Shown here: positions 50,531-62,585 of the stretch, piece after piece
Layout: each line of letters starts with the position of its first letter
Position numbering within the stretch: the stretch's first letter is position 1
From: Cryptomeria japonica
Taxonomy: Eukaryota > Streptophyta > Pinopsida > Cupressales > Cupressaceae
Reading direction: 5' to 3'
Assembly: GCF_030272615.1 (NCBI RefSeq)
Contig: NC_081407.1
Location: 373,952,087-374,016,086, forward strand
Length of the DNA: 64,000 nt
The notes under the pieces: model-generated
Database searches by the model: none
Told to the model about the DNA's origin: nothing
What the model saw: only the letters and a program-made list of their open reading frames with translations
Translations under genes and position numbers: made by a program

Positions 50531-50959
50531 CTTTTAAGTCTTCTAAACCACATGATATTCTTTCTAACCAAAGCACAAAATATTAGAAGGCATCAAATAG
50601 AAAAGGAAAGAAATAAAAAATAAGGACTTCAAGAATAATGAATAATAAAGAGAATAATAATAATAGAATACCTCCAAGTCCTCTTCATCCTTTAAGTGGA
50701 ATTCAGTTAAGAAAGAGACACTAAAACATGCATATTGGAAAAAGTATTGACACGATAAACATCGATGTTATGTAGACTAGACTGATGAGTTGAAATACCT
50801 TAATCAAAAGAACAATATTCAATTATCGTCATATATGTCATATAATGTATCATATTCTTCAATATCATCTTCATCTACATAGCCAGTGATAGTTCCAGAA
50901 CATAAAATAGGATAGAAAATATGAGAGAAAATACACTCTTTTCATCTATTGTTTTTTAG

Positions 50960-52187
50960 TTAGGGCTCAATGGCTTCTTGATTCAAGAGCCCCATATCAT
51001 ATGGATCCATCATGTAAGGTATGTTCTCTTCATTTGAGCCTTATAATTTACCACACATATTGATGGGAAATAATGCATATACAAGTATTTATGGGAAAAT
51101 ATCTATTTGTATTGGATATGGAACCTTCAATGATGTGCTATGGGTTCTTGCACTATCAACCAAACTCTTTATCAAATTACACATAGTAGAGTAGGGTAGA
51201 CTATTCAATTCACATGGAATTCAATGAGTATTTAGGACTTGTAGTGTAGTGACATTGTTGTTATTGGGATGGTTTATCATACATCTCACTTGTATATATT
51301 TTCATATTCTTCTCCAAATAATCATGTGGTTCCTTTGGCTACTTATACATCTAGAGTGGATTACACTCCTAAGGAGAAAGTTTAGTCACTTGAACCTTTG
51401 TGTTCTTCCATATAATTTGATTCTTGAGACTTCTACTAAGATTCCATCTCTTTCACATCATGCTTCTTTAAAGATTAATTTAGCAAGATATTTCTAGTCT
51501 TTTTTTTTTAAACTTTGTGGGGTAATTTTGTGACAGACATCATAGATTTATTTGTAGAGTCATATATTGTAGATATTGAATACACCCTTTACTATATTTA
51601 CTTCCTCTTTAATGATAGTTATAGTACACCTATTATCACAATATCGATTTCTTAAAAAAATATCCTTCATGAGTCTTCATGCAATTGTTTGGATTTGTTT
51701 CACCTAATTGCATTATGGCATCTTATGTGGACACTTAAGTAGTTTTCTAAGGAACACATCTTGAGACTTTTATTTTCATCTCTCTTGAGGGAGTTTCTTC
51801 TACATCTAAATCTACCATTGGATCATCTTCAACATTCTTCTTTGAGCATTCACTTTTAGCACAAGAGTTACTTCTTTGTGGGAAGGATACACAGTACATC
51901 ATCTTTTCTTTCTTATGGAAGGACCTATATTACATATTTGTGACAAAAGACTTACATGAGGGGTCATGTTTAGTCCTCTTTCTTCCATCACATGTATATA
52001 TTTTGTTTGATTTTTTCTCTTTTGGAGGGGAGATTTTTCTATGAAATTTTCCTCTTTTCTTTAATTGTGAGAAATTTATTCTTTGTACATGCATGGGTAC
52101 CTTATGAGGCTGATCAATGCATCCATCATTCATCATCAATGAATCTTTGCATTTCATCATACTCCCTAAGTTGCACTTAAGGGGAAT
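50960..52187 (+). pseudogene. Faint Ty1/copia protease-region remnant
   Basis: Near 50967 the + strand reads WLLDSRAPYHMDP, a copia-type protease core (normally DSGAS) with Gly changed to Arg. Scattered readable words follow, with many stops. The stretch ends in purine-rich sequence and GGGGAATGTTAGATTG at 52181-52196, which looks like a polypurine tract plus LTR start. RT motifs are absent, so most of pol is lost or beyond recognition. Confidence 0.4.
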
Positions 52188-54321
52188 GTTAGATTGAAAA
52201 ACCTATTTATCACCTAATTAATTATTATTAGGTCCATATTCACACTAGCATGCTTCAACTTACTTAGGTCATGTTCTTTTTTTAAAATCTCAATTCAAAA
52301 TACTAAGACACTTGCCATGATCTAGTTATACCCTATCTGATGGTTTCATCATTGTCTTTATATCAAGGATTCATTATATACTATTTATGCTTAAGTCGCA
52401 TCATATTTAACTTGATTTTCACTTAAGGGTGAAAAGTGTATGTACAATACTTTTTAAAATTAATTCACTTCTAATAAGAACATCAAACATATTGTTTTTC
52501 TTATATTTTTTATATTTCTATTATATACATATTAACATATTTTACTTTTATTTATTTTATCTATAAGACCATTTTCACTTGTGTCTCATGAAATTTAATT
52601 TAAAATTTTCTACCTAAATAAATATTTTTTCATATACTTAAAATCTTAAATAACATCCCACTATCAATTGGGATCTACTTGTTTAATTGGTACACTAAAA
52701 TAAAATAAAAATGCATCTCACTTGATACCTCTTGCACACACTTACCATTGTTAGCTATTTAGTAGTAAGATTTATTGTAGAAAGACTTCAAGCATGACTA
52801 AAGACTAAAGAAGTGTAACATGATTGTTATTTTAATATGGATGCAAATGCTTTACAATGATGCTCAAAAGTGAACTATAAGTGGGGACACAACACCAAGA
52901 GATATGAATGTATAACCAATGTAAGATAAAGGGGATGTAGTTGTGTATGTAAAGTATGTCTCAACCAAACAAAGAAAATACAAATTGCATGATGTAAGTG
53001 CAAACTATCCAAGTAGATACCCACTTAAGTAAGCTTATTATAAGTGCATGTTAATACAATAAAGTAAATAAACTAAATACAAGAAAATAAATATGCACCA
53101 ATATTTTGTAGGTACCATAGGCTTCCTCCATTTTTGCTCTCATCATCTACCTCCATTTTTTAGACTTTTCTAGATATTCGAACGTAAATATAAGATGTTG
53201 ATAAGCATAAAGAAATATAAAAAAGAAATAGGATGCAACTATACCAATACATAGTATCGACATGTTGCACTGGACATCATCGTACTAAAAAGAGCACTAA
53301 TGCATTAAAAAAAACACAAAGATGTGATTTAACCTCTAACGAAACCTTGATAAAACATAGAATCCTAATTTCAATATAACAATGCAATTTTATCCCATCT
53401 TAAGAGTGGAAAATGATAGCATGACTTTTTGTTGCTTGTGTGTGTGTGTCGGATTTAATTGTGAATACAATCTTTTTTATTATTATTTGGATTGTGAGCA
53501 TGGTCTAGTTTTTAAATATTTTTAATTTGAGATATATTTTTTAAGGTCGATAATTTTAGGATACAATCATTATTCATCAAAAAGTTCAAAATGTGCATAT
53601 AAAGTTGTATATTTAAAAATGTCATTCTATCGTAATTTTCATGACTGTCTCATTGCAAGATCATATTAAACATATTTTCTCACAAGCATCATGTACATTT
53701 GTCATACCTTGATCATTAGTTGGCATCAAACATCAACAACCAACAAATTGATATTCATAGATATCTTCACAAAGTTTTAAATCAATCAAAATTTGTATCA
53801 AACTTACTGTGCATTGGACCCAACTTGCACCACACGTCAACTTCCATCAAACCTTAGCATAAATCAATGATTAATAGTTGAAATTAATTGTCATCATTTA
53901 TCTCTTTCTCTATTATTAAATCAATCATAGAGTCCGACATAGAATTAAGTTTTGTACTTAACTCTTATGTAAACTAGCACTACATGATTTTCTGAATAGG
54001 AAAATCATCCAAGTAAACATCTCCTACCAAAGTCAAAAATCATTTTTTATACTTCAAATGAAACGACACCACCTAGAGCAAAATTATAATAGGCAAACTA
54101 GATTGTCAACATAATCAAATCCCAAGTCCTCAAAAACATAGAAACTATTTGTCACCAACATCTAATCATTCATTAAGTTTTAGATTTCATATTACAAAAC
54201 TTGATCATTATATCACAACAATCAAAATCACATCAATCCACTTGTTATATAAGCTAAACCCTAATCACTTTTATTTCTATAAATATCAATTTCAACTAAT
54301 CAACTTTAAATTATTAATTAG
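52188..54321. other. AT-rich interval, possible LTR start and nothing else recognised
   Basis: TGTTAGATTG at 52187-52196 may begin an LTR, but its end was not found. The rest has no coding signal and no tandem array. A short (GT) tract lies near 53440. Confidence 0.35.
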
Positions 54322-54338
54322 TATCTCAACTAAATTTT

Positions 54339-54502
54339 TATTTTTTTAGTTATCGTCAGGGTATCCTCCCCCCTGTGGCCATGGTGCAATCAGCACCGCC
54401 CCCGATGTCCATGGCAGAATAATTCCGAGAGAGAGAGTCGAACCCAAGACCCCAGGGAGCAAACCCAAGACTTAGGACCAACTACTCTAACCCGTGAGAG
54501 CA
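54339..54502 (-). mobile_element. tRNA-derived SINE
   Basis: A GC-rich block of about 164 bp in AT-rich DNA is flanked by the 17-bp direct repeat TATCTCAACTAAATTTT (54322-54338 and 54503-54519). On the - strand a pol III box A-like TTAGAGTAGTTGG (reverse of 54478-54490) is followed about 33 bp later by a box B-like GGGTTCGACTC (reverse of 54435-54445). The body ends in an A-rich tail next to the left duplication. Size, promoter boxes, tail and a long duplication together fit a plant SINE. Confidence 0.82.
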
Positions 54503-54519
54503 TATCTCAACTAAATTTT

Positions 54520-57129
54520 ATTAATAAACAAAAAATCTAATATACTCAATTTATCATCTCCTTTTAATCAATTTTTTTTTTTAAATGAAATTATTTCTAA
54601 ACAACTTTGACAAAATAAATGCTCTTTCAATCTCTATCCAATCTGAAAATATTCTCTAAAAACCCACTTGAATGATTGTAGACAGCTGAACCTATAAATA
54701 ATTGAGCCACCATGTGCGTTGGACGAAAGGTAATTGACGCCGACATTTCCGCATGCAGACAGATTTCAATTAGATAGCCGTATAATTTGCATGTTAGCTC
54801 TAAAATACACTACTTAAGTTTATGTCAACATTTGTTGTGGACATTTTGGAAAGAGTTAAATTTTCTAAGCGATTATTTTAAACAAAATTGCCGTTCACGC
54901 CACGTTATTTTAAACAAAATACAAAACTTAGAAATAGGGTGGATCATTTGTTGTTTTGCTCCAGCAGAAGACAGCCTGTTGAGGATCCATCACACTCTAA
55001 TCTTCCTTGAGGTAGATTCTTATAAGTAAGAGGTTAATAATATGATGGTAGATTATGGAGTATGATTTAAAATCGTAATTAATAAATGTCAATAATTTTT
55101 TTATCAATAATAGTTAAAATTATTTATATAAGCAATATAGAAAGTTCACAAAGCATACATAATTTGATTCGAAGTCAGGAATGAAAGAAGATGGGATGTA
55201 TGATAAGATGAGAGGTTGAGACAAGGAAATTGAAGTACAAACATCATTTGAAATCCCACGATTAGAGGAAACAAAGGAGAATGAAGTGGGTCGATAGACT
55301 TAGCATAGTTTTTGTGTCGATCGATTGTTAGGACAACACATAGACAATCGGAAAAAGTCTAATAGTCCATAGAAACTTTACAACCCTACAAAAACGGATA
55401 TGGCTATACAACCCCTAGAATGCACCAAGACATCATTATTCCTTATACATTATAATACATACTAGGTGCATTCTAAGGGTTGGATAGTCATTTCCTACAA
55501 AAAGTATAGAAATGATAAAAACATTTCCAAACTTAGAACATTCTTATATTTTTGTAACTTCCAACAACTGATAGGAGCATGGGGTGTAAGGAGAAACAAC
55601 ATTTAGACAAATATGGTCAAAGAATAACCATTAAAAAAATTTGCAAATTCAATATATGTGATGAACAAAAAGTGGCCTAATGCATAAGGGAGTGAGGTGT
55701 CAATCAAATTTTGACATTGTCAAATTGAATTCCAACAAGATGCACCACCTTCTTGTTACATTGCATGCTAAAGTGTCCTCTAGCACTTCCAATACTTAAC
55801 TTTCCCTTCCAAATATTCTCTCCAAGCCATTTATAAAGGTTAGCAAGTCTCCAATTCTAAAATGTTATGGTAGTTTATAATATGAGATGCCACATGAGAT
55901 GTGCTTTAAATGATGTGATTTTTAATAGATTGTTCTTCCTCATCTCTAATTTCATTTTCTATTATTTGTTATTTTTCAACTTTGTAATAATATTTTTATA
56001 GTTTTTCTTAATCTTTCTTGTATTGCATGTCTTTTTTTTAATCGATAGTTTTTTAAATGTTAGTTTTCTACACATATATCTATCAAAATTAGATTCTCCT
56101 TCTGTCTCCTTAAAAATTTTGTCATACTTCTGACTTGTGACCTTAAATTGGCACTTCTAATCTTGTTCCAGTATTTTTAAAAACTATTTCAATCTTTCTA
56201 AGAGATTTTTCCATTCAACAAATTTTGCTAATTCTTTTAATAGTTGAGCTTCTTTTTCTAAAAAGCAAGCCTTACAATAGTCTTCCTTTATCGTTTCATC
56301 TATGATGAACTTCTTGGTGTCCTTGGTTATCTTATCAATTTTTTTTATGTTCTCAAAGAATAATCTCCTTCTTCTAGCTCATTTATCAGTGATTTTTCTT
56401 TTTGTGATGTTAATTCCTTCTCCAAGTATTGTCACATTTTTCAATGGATTGTCTTTTTAGTTACACCTTCCTCTCCAAATAGTCTTTTTTTCTCATTATT
56501 ATTCTTTTATAGTAATAATTGGCTTCTAGCTCATCTTTTATGCATCTTCTATCTCCTTAAGCAATGTATTTAGGTACTCTCATTATAACCTTGAATCCTC
56601 TTAACATGTTATTTCCTAACAACTCACTTCTTATATAAATTGGTTCAATCTTGAAAGATTACATTTAGCTATCTAGTCAAGTGAATAAGTCTTAATTACA
56701 ATCATTGGAAACTCCATAATTCTTTTTTTCTCTTCTTAATGCATTCATTTGCATAATAGCCTATTTAATTAAATATATAAAAAGTAGCATATTCATGTAT
56801 TCTTTGGCCACAACTTCTTACTCTATTGCATCCTCCTTTGTAATCATTAGAATATCCTTTGTTATCATTCTATGGATCATCTATAGAAGGTTATTCATTT
56901 ATTATTTATGGTTGTGCGTACCATTCCATGTTGGGTTTTTATAATGATCATCATAGAATTCTCTTTCAACTTGTTATGTGTTCCTTAACACCCTTCTATG
57001 TATAAGATCATTGTATTTGCAATAGTGGTTGCACCCTAGTTCATGTTCATTTTCTTCCCTTAGTTTGAATAAGATAGATGGATGATAATTTATTTTATAT
57101 TCATTATAAATTCTATAAAATACACATTT
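54520..57129. other. AT-rich interval without recognised genes
   Basis: No credible reading frame, LTR pair or tandem array was found. The last part (56000-57100) is T-rich and may be decayed - strand retroelement sequence continuing the gag remnant. Confidence 0.35.
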
Positions 57130-57800
57130 TAAATTTTTAGGGATTGACTACAAGTCCACCCTAAATGTTGTAGCTCTTTTCTCATCTTTCATCATTGGAA
57201 ATTCATTTCTTAGGTGTCCTTCCTTAGAGAAACAAGTACAGTAAATATTCGTTCTTTTATTAGATGATGTTATGTTGTTTTTACTTTTACCTATTATATC
57301 TTGTTCAATCCTCAACTATTCTGATTCTAATATAATTTTTTCTATTTCCTTGTTTTAAATTTCTTTGTTCTTTCTTCTCCATCATTGTGTTTCTACCCTA
57401 CATATAAATTCTACTACAATTGAGTACTAGTATCATATGTTTTACCATCTAATGCAAGCCTTGCCTCCAATAACAATCTAGACACAAACCATTTAATTCT
57501 CTATTTTTCAAGGTACTCTTTTAGTTTTATCACCACTTCCGTAAATCTGTGGTCTATTTTTTAATAGTTTCTCCTTCTTGAATTTTTTTTCCATCTTACT
57601 AATCCCCTTGTAAAAAATATCAAGAGTTTAAAAGTTCAAAATGAATTATTCCTTTATATCCCACCATTCTTTTCCATATTGAGAGAACTTACTCATATAC
57701 CATTTTATTGCATCATTTCTCAATGTCTCTAAAAAATCATAGAGTTTATCTGGATTAGTCTTGAAGACAAGAAAATAAATAAGGATATAAAAAATATTCA
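57130..57800 (-). pseudogene. Faint retrotransposon gag remnant
   Basis: On the - strand, DKLYDFLETLRNDAIKWYMSKF and YGKEWWDIKE near 57650-57750 resemble a plant gag core. CTCFSKEGHLRNEFP near 57230 resembles a CCHC zinc knuckle missing its last Cys. Many stops and frame changes lie between. The family cannot be decided. Confidence 0.35.
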
Positions 57801-59021
57801 AATTCAAATAATGGAAATTTTAATGTTGTTTATTCTATTTTCCTTGGATTTAGCTAGAAGAATAGTTGCACCCAACACTCTCTTGATTCACTCCTTTGAT
57901 CCATGTGATGTGGTTTCTTATGAAACTAGCATCATGACAATATGATTAAGATGATAGATGATCAAATGGGTAGCATAATATTAGATCTTCAAATGGGATT
58001 AGAGGCCTCTAAAGGGTATGTGTAGGAACAGGGTGGGCCAAACTACACCCTTAAGTGGCGTGAAAATTCAGAAAAACAATATTAGGAAACTTGATGAAAA
58101 CAATTGAATAAGTTATCAAAATTATCTCAAAAATATGTAAGAATAGAATTTGTAGCAAATTGAATGTAGTTTCTAAGCTACTAGTTGTTTTCTGAAAAAA
58201 TTAAAAATTAAAAAATCCTACCTAGTGAAAATTTGAAATTTTAATGCAGTAGCACTAAAATTTCAAGAAAAATATAAGAAGCAAGTGTCTATCTGACCAC
58301 CCTAACCACAATCAAATCATAATATTTTTTTATAACATTTTAGATATAAGTAGAAGAATTGTGTCTAGATGTGACGTATATCTTTTTGTCATTTTTTTCA
58401 AAGTAAATTATTAATTATGAATTTTTTACTACAACTTTTAAAAAATATAAAACTCATATGTCTAACCACCATAACTTGATCAAAACTTTATGAAATTAAT
58501 TTTTTTTTAGTCCTATAGTATGTGACGCATGTTTTGAATTCATAAAATGTGATACAATTTGAAAGTTATAGATGTTTTTCAATCAGCCTATCAATAAGGA
58601 CTTTAGTCATAATTCAAATAGAAAATGAATAATAATTATTTATTAAATTTAAAATAAAGAATAATTTATATTGGTAGAAAGTTGAGAGTTTATTTCATTA
58701 ATTTCGAGTTAAAAAAAGTCGTCAACCACATGGGCGAAATCTATAAAAGCAAGGAGAACTCCTAAACACATTTTTTGTGTTGACTTTCTAGGTTTGGCAT
58801 GTCCTAGCCAAATGCCAAAGCAATCTCAATGCAAATCCCAAGGCTATAGATTTTTGTCAAAGGTAATGGATATAGGATATATCCGCAGGTAATGAATATT
58901 TGATATTATCATAAATCTGATTTTTGTTAGTTTATTTCTATAAACATAATATCTAATATCTAATATATTATAATCTCTTATACAATTATGTATAATATAT
59001 AATATATTATATTACTGTTAT
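57801..59021. other. AT-rich interval without recognised features
   Basis: Nothing beyond simple AT-rich sequence is seen before element H. Confidence 0.4.
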
Positions 59022-59890
59022 GGGTAAGTGCACCAAGATGGTGAACAAAAAGGGGGGTATAAGTGGCCACTTTTTTCTTTTTTCTTTTTTTTCTCAAATA
59101 GGTAAACCCAAACTTCAAAGAGATATTTGAAGGTCATGCACTATAAACTAGGAGTTGAGAAAAGAATAAGAATTGTAGTGCTCTGAATCTAGTTCTTAAA
59201 CTACTAAAGTTTTTAAAAATTGGATAAGATTAAGAGGGTCAAACCTCTCACACACGAAAAAATTGTTCCTGATTTTTTCAGAAAAAAACATAACATAGTT
59301 GTTTTCGTGCGATGTACAAAATATATAGTTAGATTTAGCATTTTGCAAAACCCTTTGGTAGGTAAGAGTGAGATCTAGAAGGTGTGTATTTTTCTGTAAT
59401 TTTCCATTGAGTATTTTTGTTTTATGATTTTTTGAAGTGACCACATCCTGAAAATTTGGTACCTGTTCGTGCGTTGGGCATAACTTGCTCAAAATAATCG
59501 AAAATACAAACTTGTTTTTTTGAAAAGTCTATAGAATCTAGTGTAGAACAATAATATGTAATTTATTTTGAATTTGGTCAAGTATATCAAAATTTAATAA
59601 AAAAAATAGTAGACATATGTCTGTGAGGACTGTCAAGGCACTTGTAAAGAAAATTAAAATTTACTATGCTAATGTTGTCGAAAAATATAAAAATTTATAT
59701 GGTAAGAAAACTGAGAAGATGTGTGAGATTATGGTGGTAATTTTAGAGATACCCACTTGATCATTTGTAAAATTGATGACGACGAAGTCAAAAAATCATG
59801 TTGGAAGATGAAAAAACATGTAAAGGGACAAAAATGGGGGGAAAATGGGCTTGCAAGCCTTAAGGTCATTTTCCAACCCTCTTACCAAGC

Positions 59891-60056
59891 CAAAACCCGC
59901 ACGGGTTTTGAAAAAAAAAATTACTATTCATAGTTCTCCATAACCCGCACGGGCTTTGAAAAACAAAAAGTACTATTCATAGTTCTACATAAACTGTATG
60001 GGGTTATGTAGAACTAAAACCATTAATTTGAGTTTCACAAAACCCGTATGGGTTAT
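59891..60056. repeat. Subterminal palindromes of element H, left side
   Basis: CAAAACCCGCACGGGTTTTG at 59891-59910 is a perfect 9-bp-arm palindrome. Variants follow at 59941-59955 and 60037-60056, and AGTTCTACATAA / TTATGTAGAACT arms enclose 59981-60015. Similar palindromes occur near the right end (61075-61117 and 61172-61196). Confidence 0.75.
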
Positions 60057-60403
60057 GAAGACATAATAATGTATGCATGTAAACTTAGCATTTACTACAC
60101 GTGTATAGACATACATATATAATATGTGTTTATGTATGTATATATGCATATCTATAGTTATATATACATATATTTATATAGATATATGTATATATGTTTG
60201 TATACATGCATGTCTATCTTATTTTCTCTCTCTCGTCTTCCTTCCCCATCACCATCTTTGTCTATTCTAAGCCTAATTATCCTCCTTTAGTTCTATCTCA
60301 TCTCTCTCCCCCTCACACTTCTCTTTCTGTCGAGTCTCTCACCCTTTTCTCCTTCTTGTTCTCTCTACCTCATGTCTCTCACCCTCTCCTCCTTCTCCTG
60401 CGC

Positions 60404-60446
60404 TCTCTCTCTCTCTCATTATCCTATCCTATTCTCACCCTCTCCC

Positions 60447-60538
<92 letters not shown>

Positions 60539-60629
60539 TATTCTCCCCATCTCCTCCCTCCTCTCCCTCTCTCCCAATCTCCTATCTCTCTCCCCCTCTC
60601 TCTCCCCCCTCCCCCCCCCCCTCTCTCTT

Positions 60630-60686
<57 letters not shown>

Positions 60687-60806
60687 TCTCACCCTTCTCT
60701 TTCTTTCCCTATCTCTCTCCCTCTCTCCCTATCCCCTTCTCTCTCTGTCTCTAACTCTCTATCCCTCCCCCCTCTCCTTATCTTATTCTATCCCTCTCTT
60801 CCTACC

Positions 60807-60860
<54 letters not shown>

Positions 60861-60887
60861 CACTTCCTATTTGGTTCTTCCTACCCC

Positions 60888-60925
<38 letters not shown>

Positions 60926-60952
60926 CACTTCCTATTTGGTTCTTCCTACCCC

Positions 60953-61030
<78 letters not shown>

Positions 61031-61040
61031 CTTCCTATTT
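60404..61040. repeat. (CT)n microsatellites with an (AT)n run
   Basis: Several long CT tracts (about 60450-60508, 60817-60857, 60893-60921 and 60953-61028) are separated by short unique pieces. A CACTTCCTATTTGGTTC phrase recurs between tracts, near 60859, 60924, 61028 and 61058. An (AT)n run lies at 60509-60535. Ser/Leu open frames here are artefacts. Confidence 0.93.
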
Positions 61041-61499
61041 GGTTCCTTCTCTCTCCCCACTTCCTATTTGGTTCCTAGTTCTACATAACCCGTACAGGTT
61101 ATGCAGAACTAAGGCCAAAACTTCTAGTTTTGCATAACCCACAGGTTTCTAAAAAATATAGTGTTCCTCAAAACCTTACGGGTTTTGAGGAACTTTTTGT
61201 TTTTTAAAATTATTTTTGGCTAGGCTTAGTGTTACCAAACCTATCATGTTTTTGAATTTCCGAACATGCACGGGTTATGAAAATTTTCATTTTTTTTGCA
61301 TGTGGCCACTTTTCTGTTCACCATCTTGGTGATATATATATATTAAAAAACTTATACATACCTCGATATAACATTTTATATTAAATAAATTATGTTTCCT
61401 TGGATCCCTCGTATAATCTCCCATTTGGATACTCATTCCCTCTAGCTATAAGTATATCTCTCCTACTATCCCTAACACATACGCTTATTTGTTCCCAAC

Positions 61500-61766
61500 T
61501 CTCCTCTCTCTCCCTACTTCTCTTGCTCTCTCCACCCCTCTCCCTTACCCACACCCTCTCCCTTCTCCTTCTCTCCATGATCTCCCTTTGTTGACACTTC
61601 CATCTCTCTCCTCTCCCCCTCATTCTAATTAATCTCTCTCTCTAGATCCCTTTCCCCTTATTTATCTACCTATCCCTCTCCCCCCATCTTTTGCCAACCC
61701 CCTCTCCCTTTCCCCTTCTCTCCCTCTCTCCTCCATCTCCCTTTCCCACCATCTCTCCCTTTGTTG

Positions 61767-61855
<89 letters not shown>

Positions 61856-61956
61856 TCTCCCTTTCTTTCCCCCCCTCTTCCTTTCCCACACCTTCTCCCT
61901 TCCCCTTCTCTCCCTCTCTCCCCCATCTCCCTTGCCCACCATCTCTCCCTTTGTTG

Positions 61957-62027
<71 letters not shown>

Positions 62028-62126
62028 CCTCTTCCTTTCCCACACCTTCTCCCTTTCCCCTTCTCTCCATCTCCGTTTTTTGATACTTCCATATCTCTCC
62101 TCTCCCCCTTATCCTTTGACAACCCC
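61500..62126. repeat. Pyrimidine-rich minisatellite with CT arrays
   Basis: A CT-rich block is repeated with a period of roughly 185 bp, marked by CTCCCTTTGTTGATACCTC near 61756 and 61946 and variants near 61582 and 62070. Each of the two central copies expands into a (CT)n array. No gene is present. Confidence 0.88.
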
Positions 62127-62572
62127 TGTTAGTGTAAATAATTATTCATCATGGATATTAGTACACTTTACTTAAGTTTACTTAGGTACATGCATTTAAT
62201 AGTAGTTTGGGTATGAGACACTTGGGTGTTTGTGCCACATTGGGATAGTGTGTGTAGGAGAATTTCCACCTTTTATGGTGTTGATCTTATCTTGTTGTTA
62301 CATTCCACCTCATGTGGAATATTTTATTGTTTCTCCTACCTACCCTTGTTTCTCATTGAGCCACATGTCATGTTTGTGTGCTCACATATCCCTAGCCTTG
62401 CCTATATAAGCAGGCTCATCTACATTGTTTGTACGAGCATTCATTCAACATCTTGTAATGATCCAATTGATCAGTATTTTCATCTTGATAGAATATAATT
62501 TATTCATATCATCTATTTTTTTCTCTCTTATATGTGCTTTCCATTGCCTCTTGATCTTGACAAAATCTCACA
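62127..62572 (+). repeat. 5' LTR of element I
   Basis: Starts TGTTAGTGTA and ends ATCTCACA. It contains TATATAAG at 62403-62410, a good TATA box about 160 bp before the LTR end. Confidence 0.8.
62403..62410 (+). promoter_or_regulatory. TATA box in the LTR of element I
   Basis: TATATAAG in the context CCTATATAAGCAGG is a close match to a plant TATA box and lies where a copia LTR promoter is expected. Confidence 0.6.
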
Positions 62573-62585
62573 TGGTATCAGAGCC
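62573..62585 (+). other. Primer binding site of element I
   Basis: TGGTATCAGAGCC directly follows the LTR with no spacer and complements the 3' end of initiator tRNA-Met. Confidence 0.88.

Larger units (their letters stand above)
59022..61331. mobile_element. Non-autonomous relative of DNA transposon F (element H)
   Basis: The left end GGGTAAGTGCACCAAG follows TTAT and matches the left end of F for about 780 bp (59022-59800 against 28709-29480). The right end, read on the - strand, is CACCAAGATGGTGAACAG followed by GTGGCCAC. It has lost the outermost GGGTAAGTG, which is replaced by an (AT)n run. As in F, the left end has a G-rich TATA block between the A-run and GTGGCCAC that the right end lacks. 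The interior has only hairpin motifs and CT repeats, so this copy encodes nothing. Confidence 0.75.

Noticed and set aside
54435-54490. Functional tRNA gene
   Set aside because: Box A and box B are present, but the sequence cannot be folded by eye into a full cloverleaf, and the long target duplication and A-rich tail indicate a SINE.
60194-62132. Several Ser/Leu, Arg/Glu and Pro-rich open frames up to 238 codons
   Set aside because: All are translations of CT or GA repeats on both strands.
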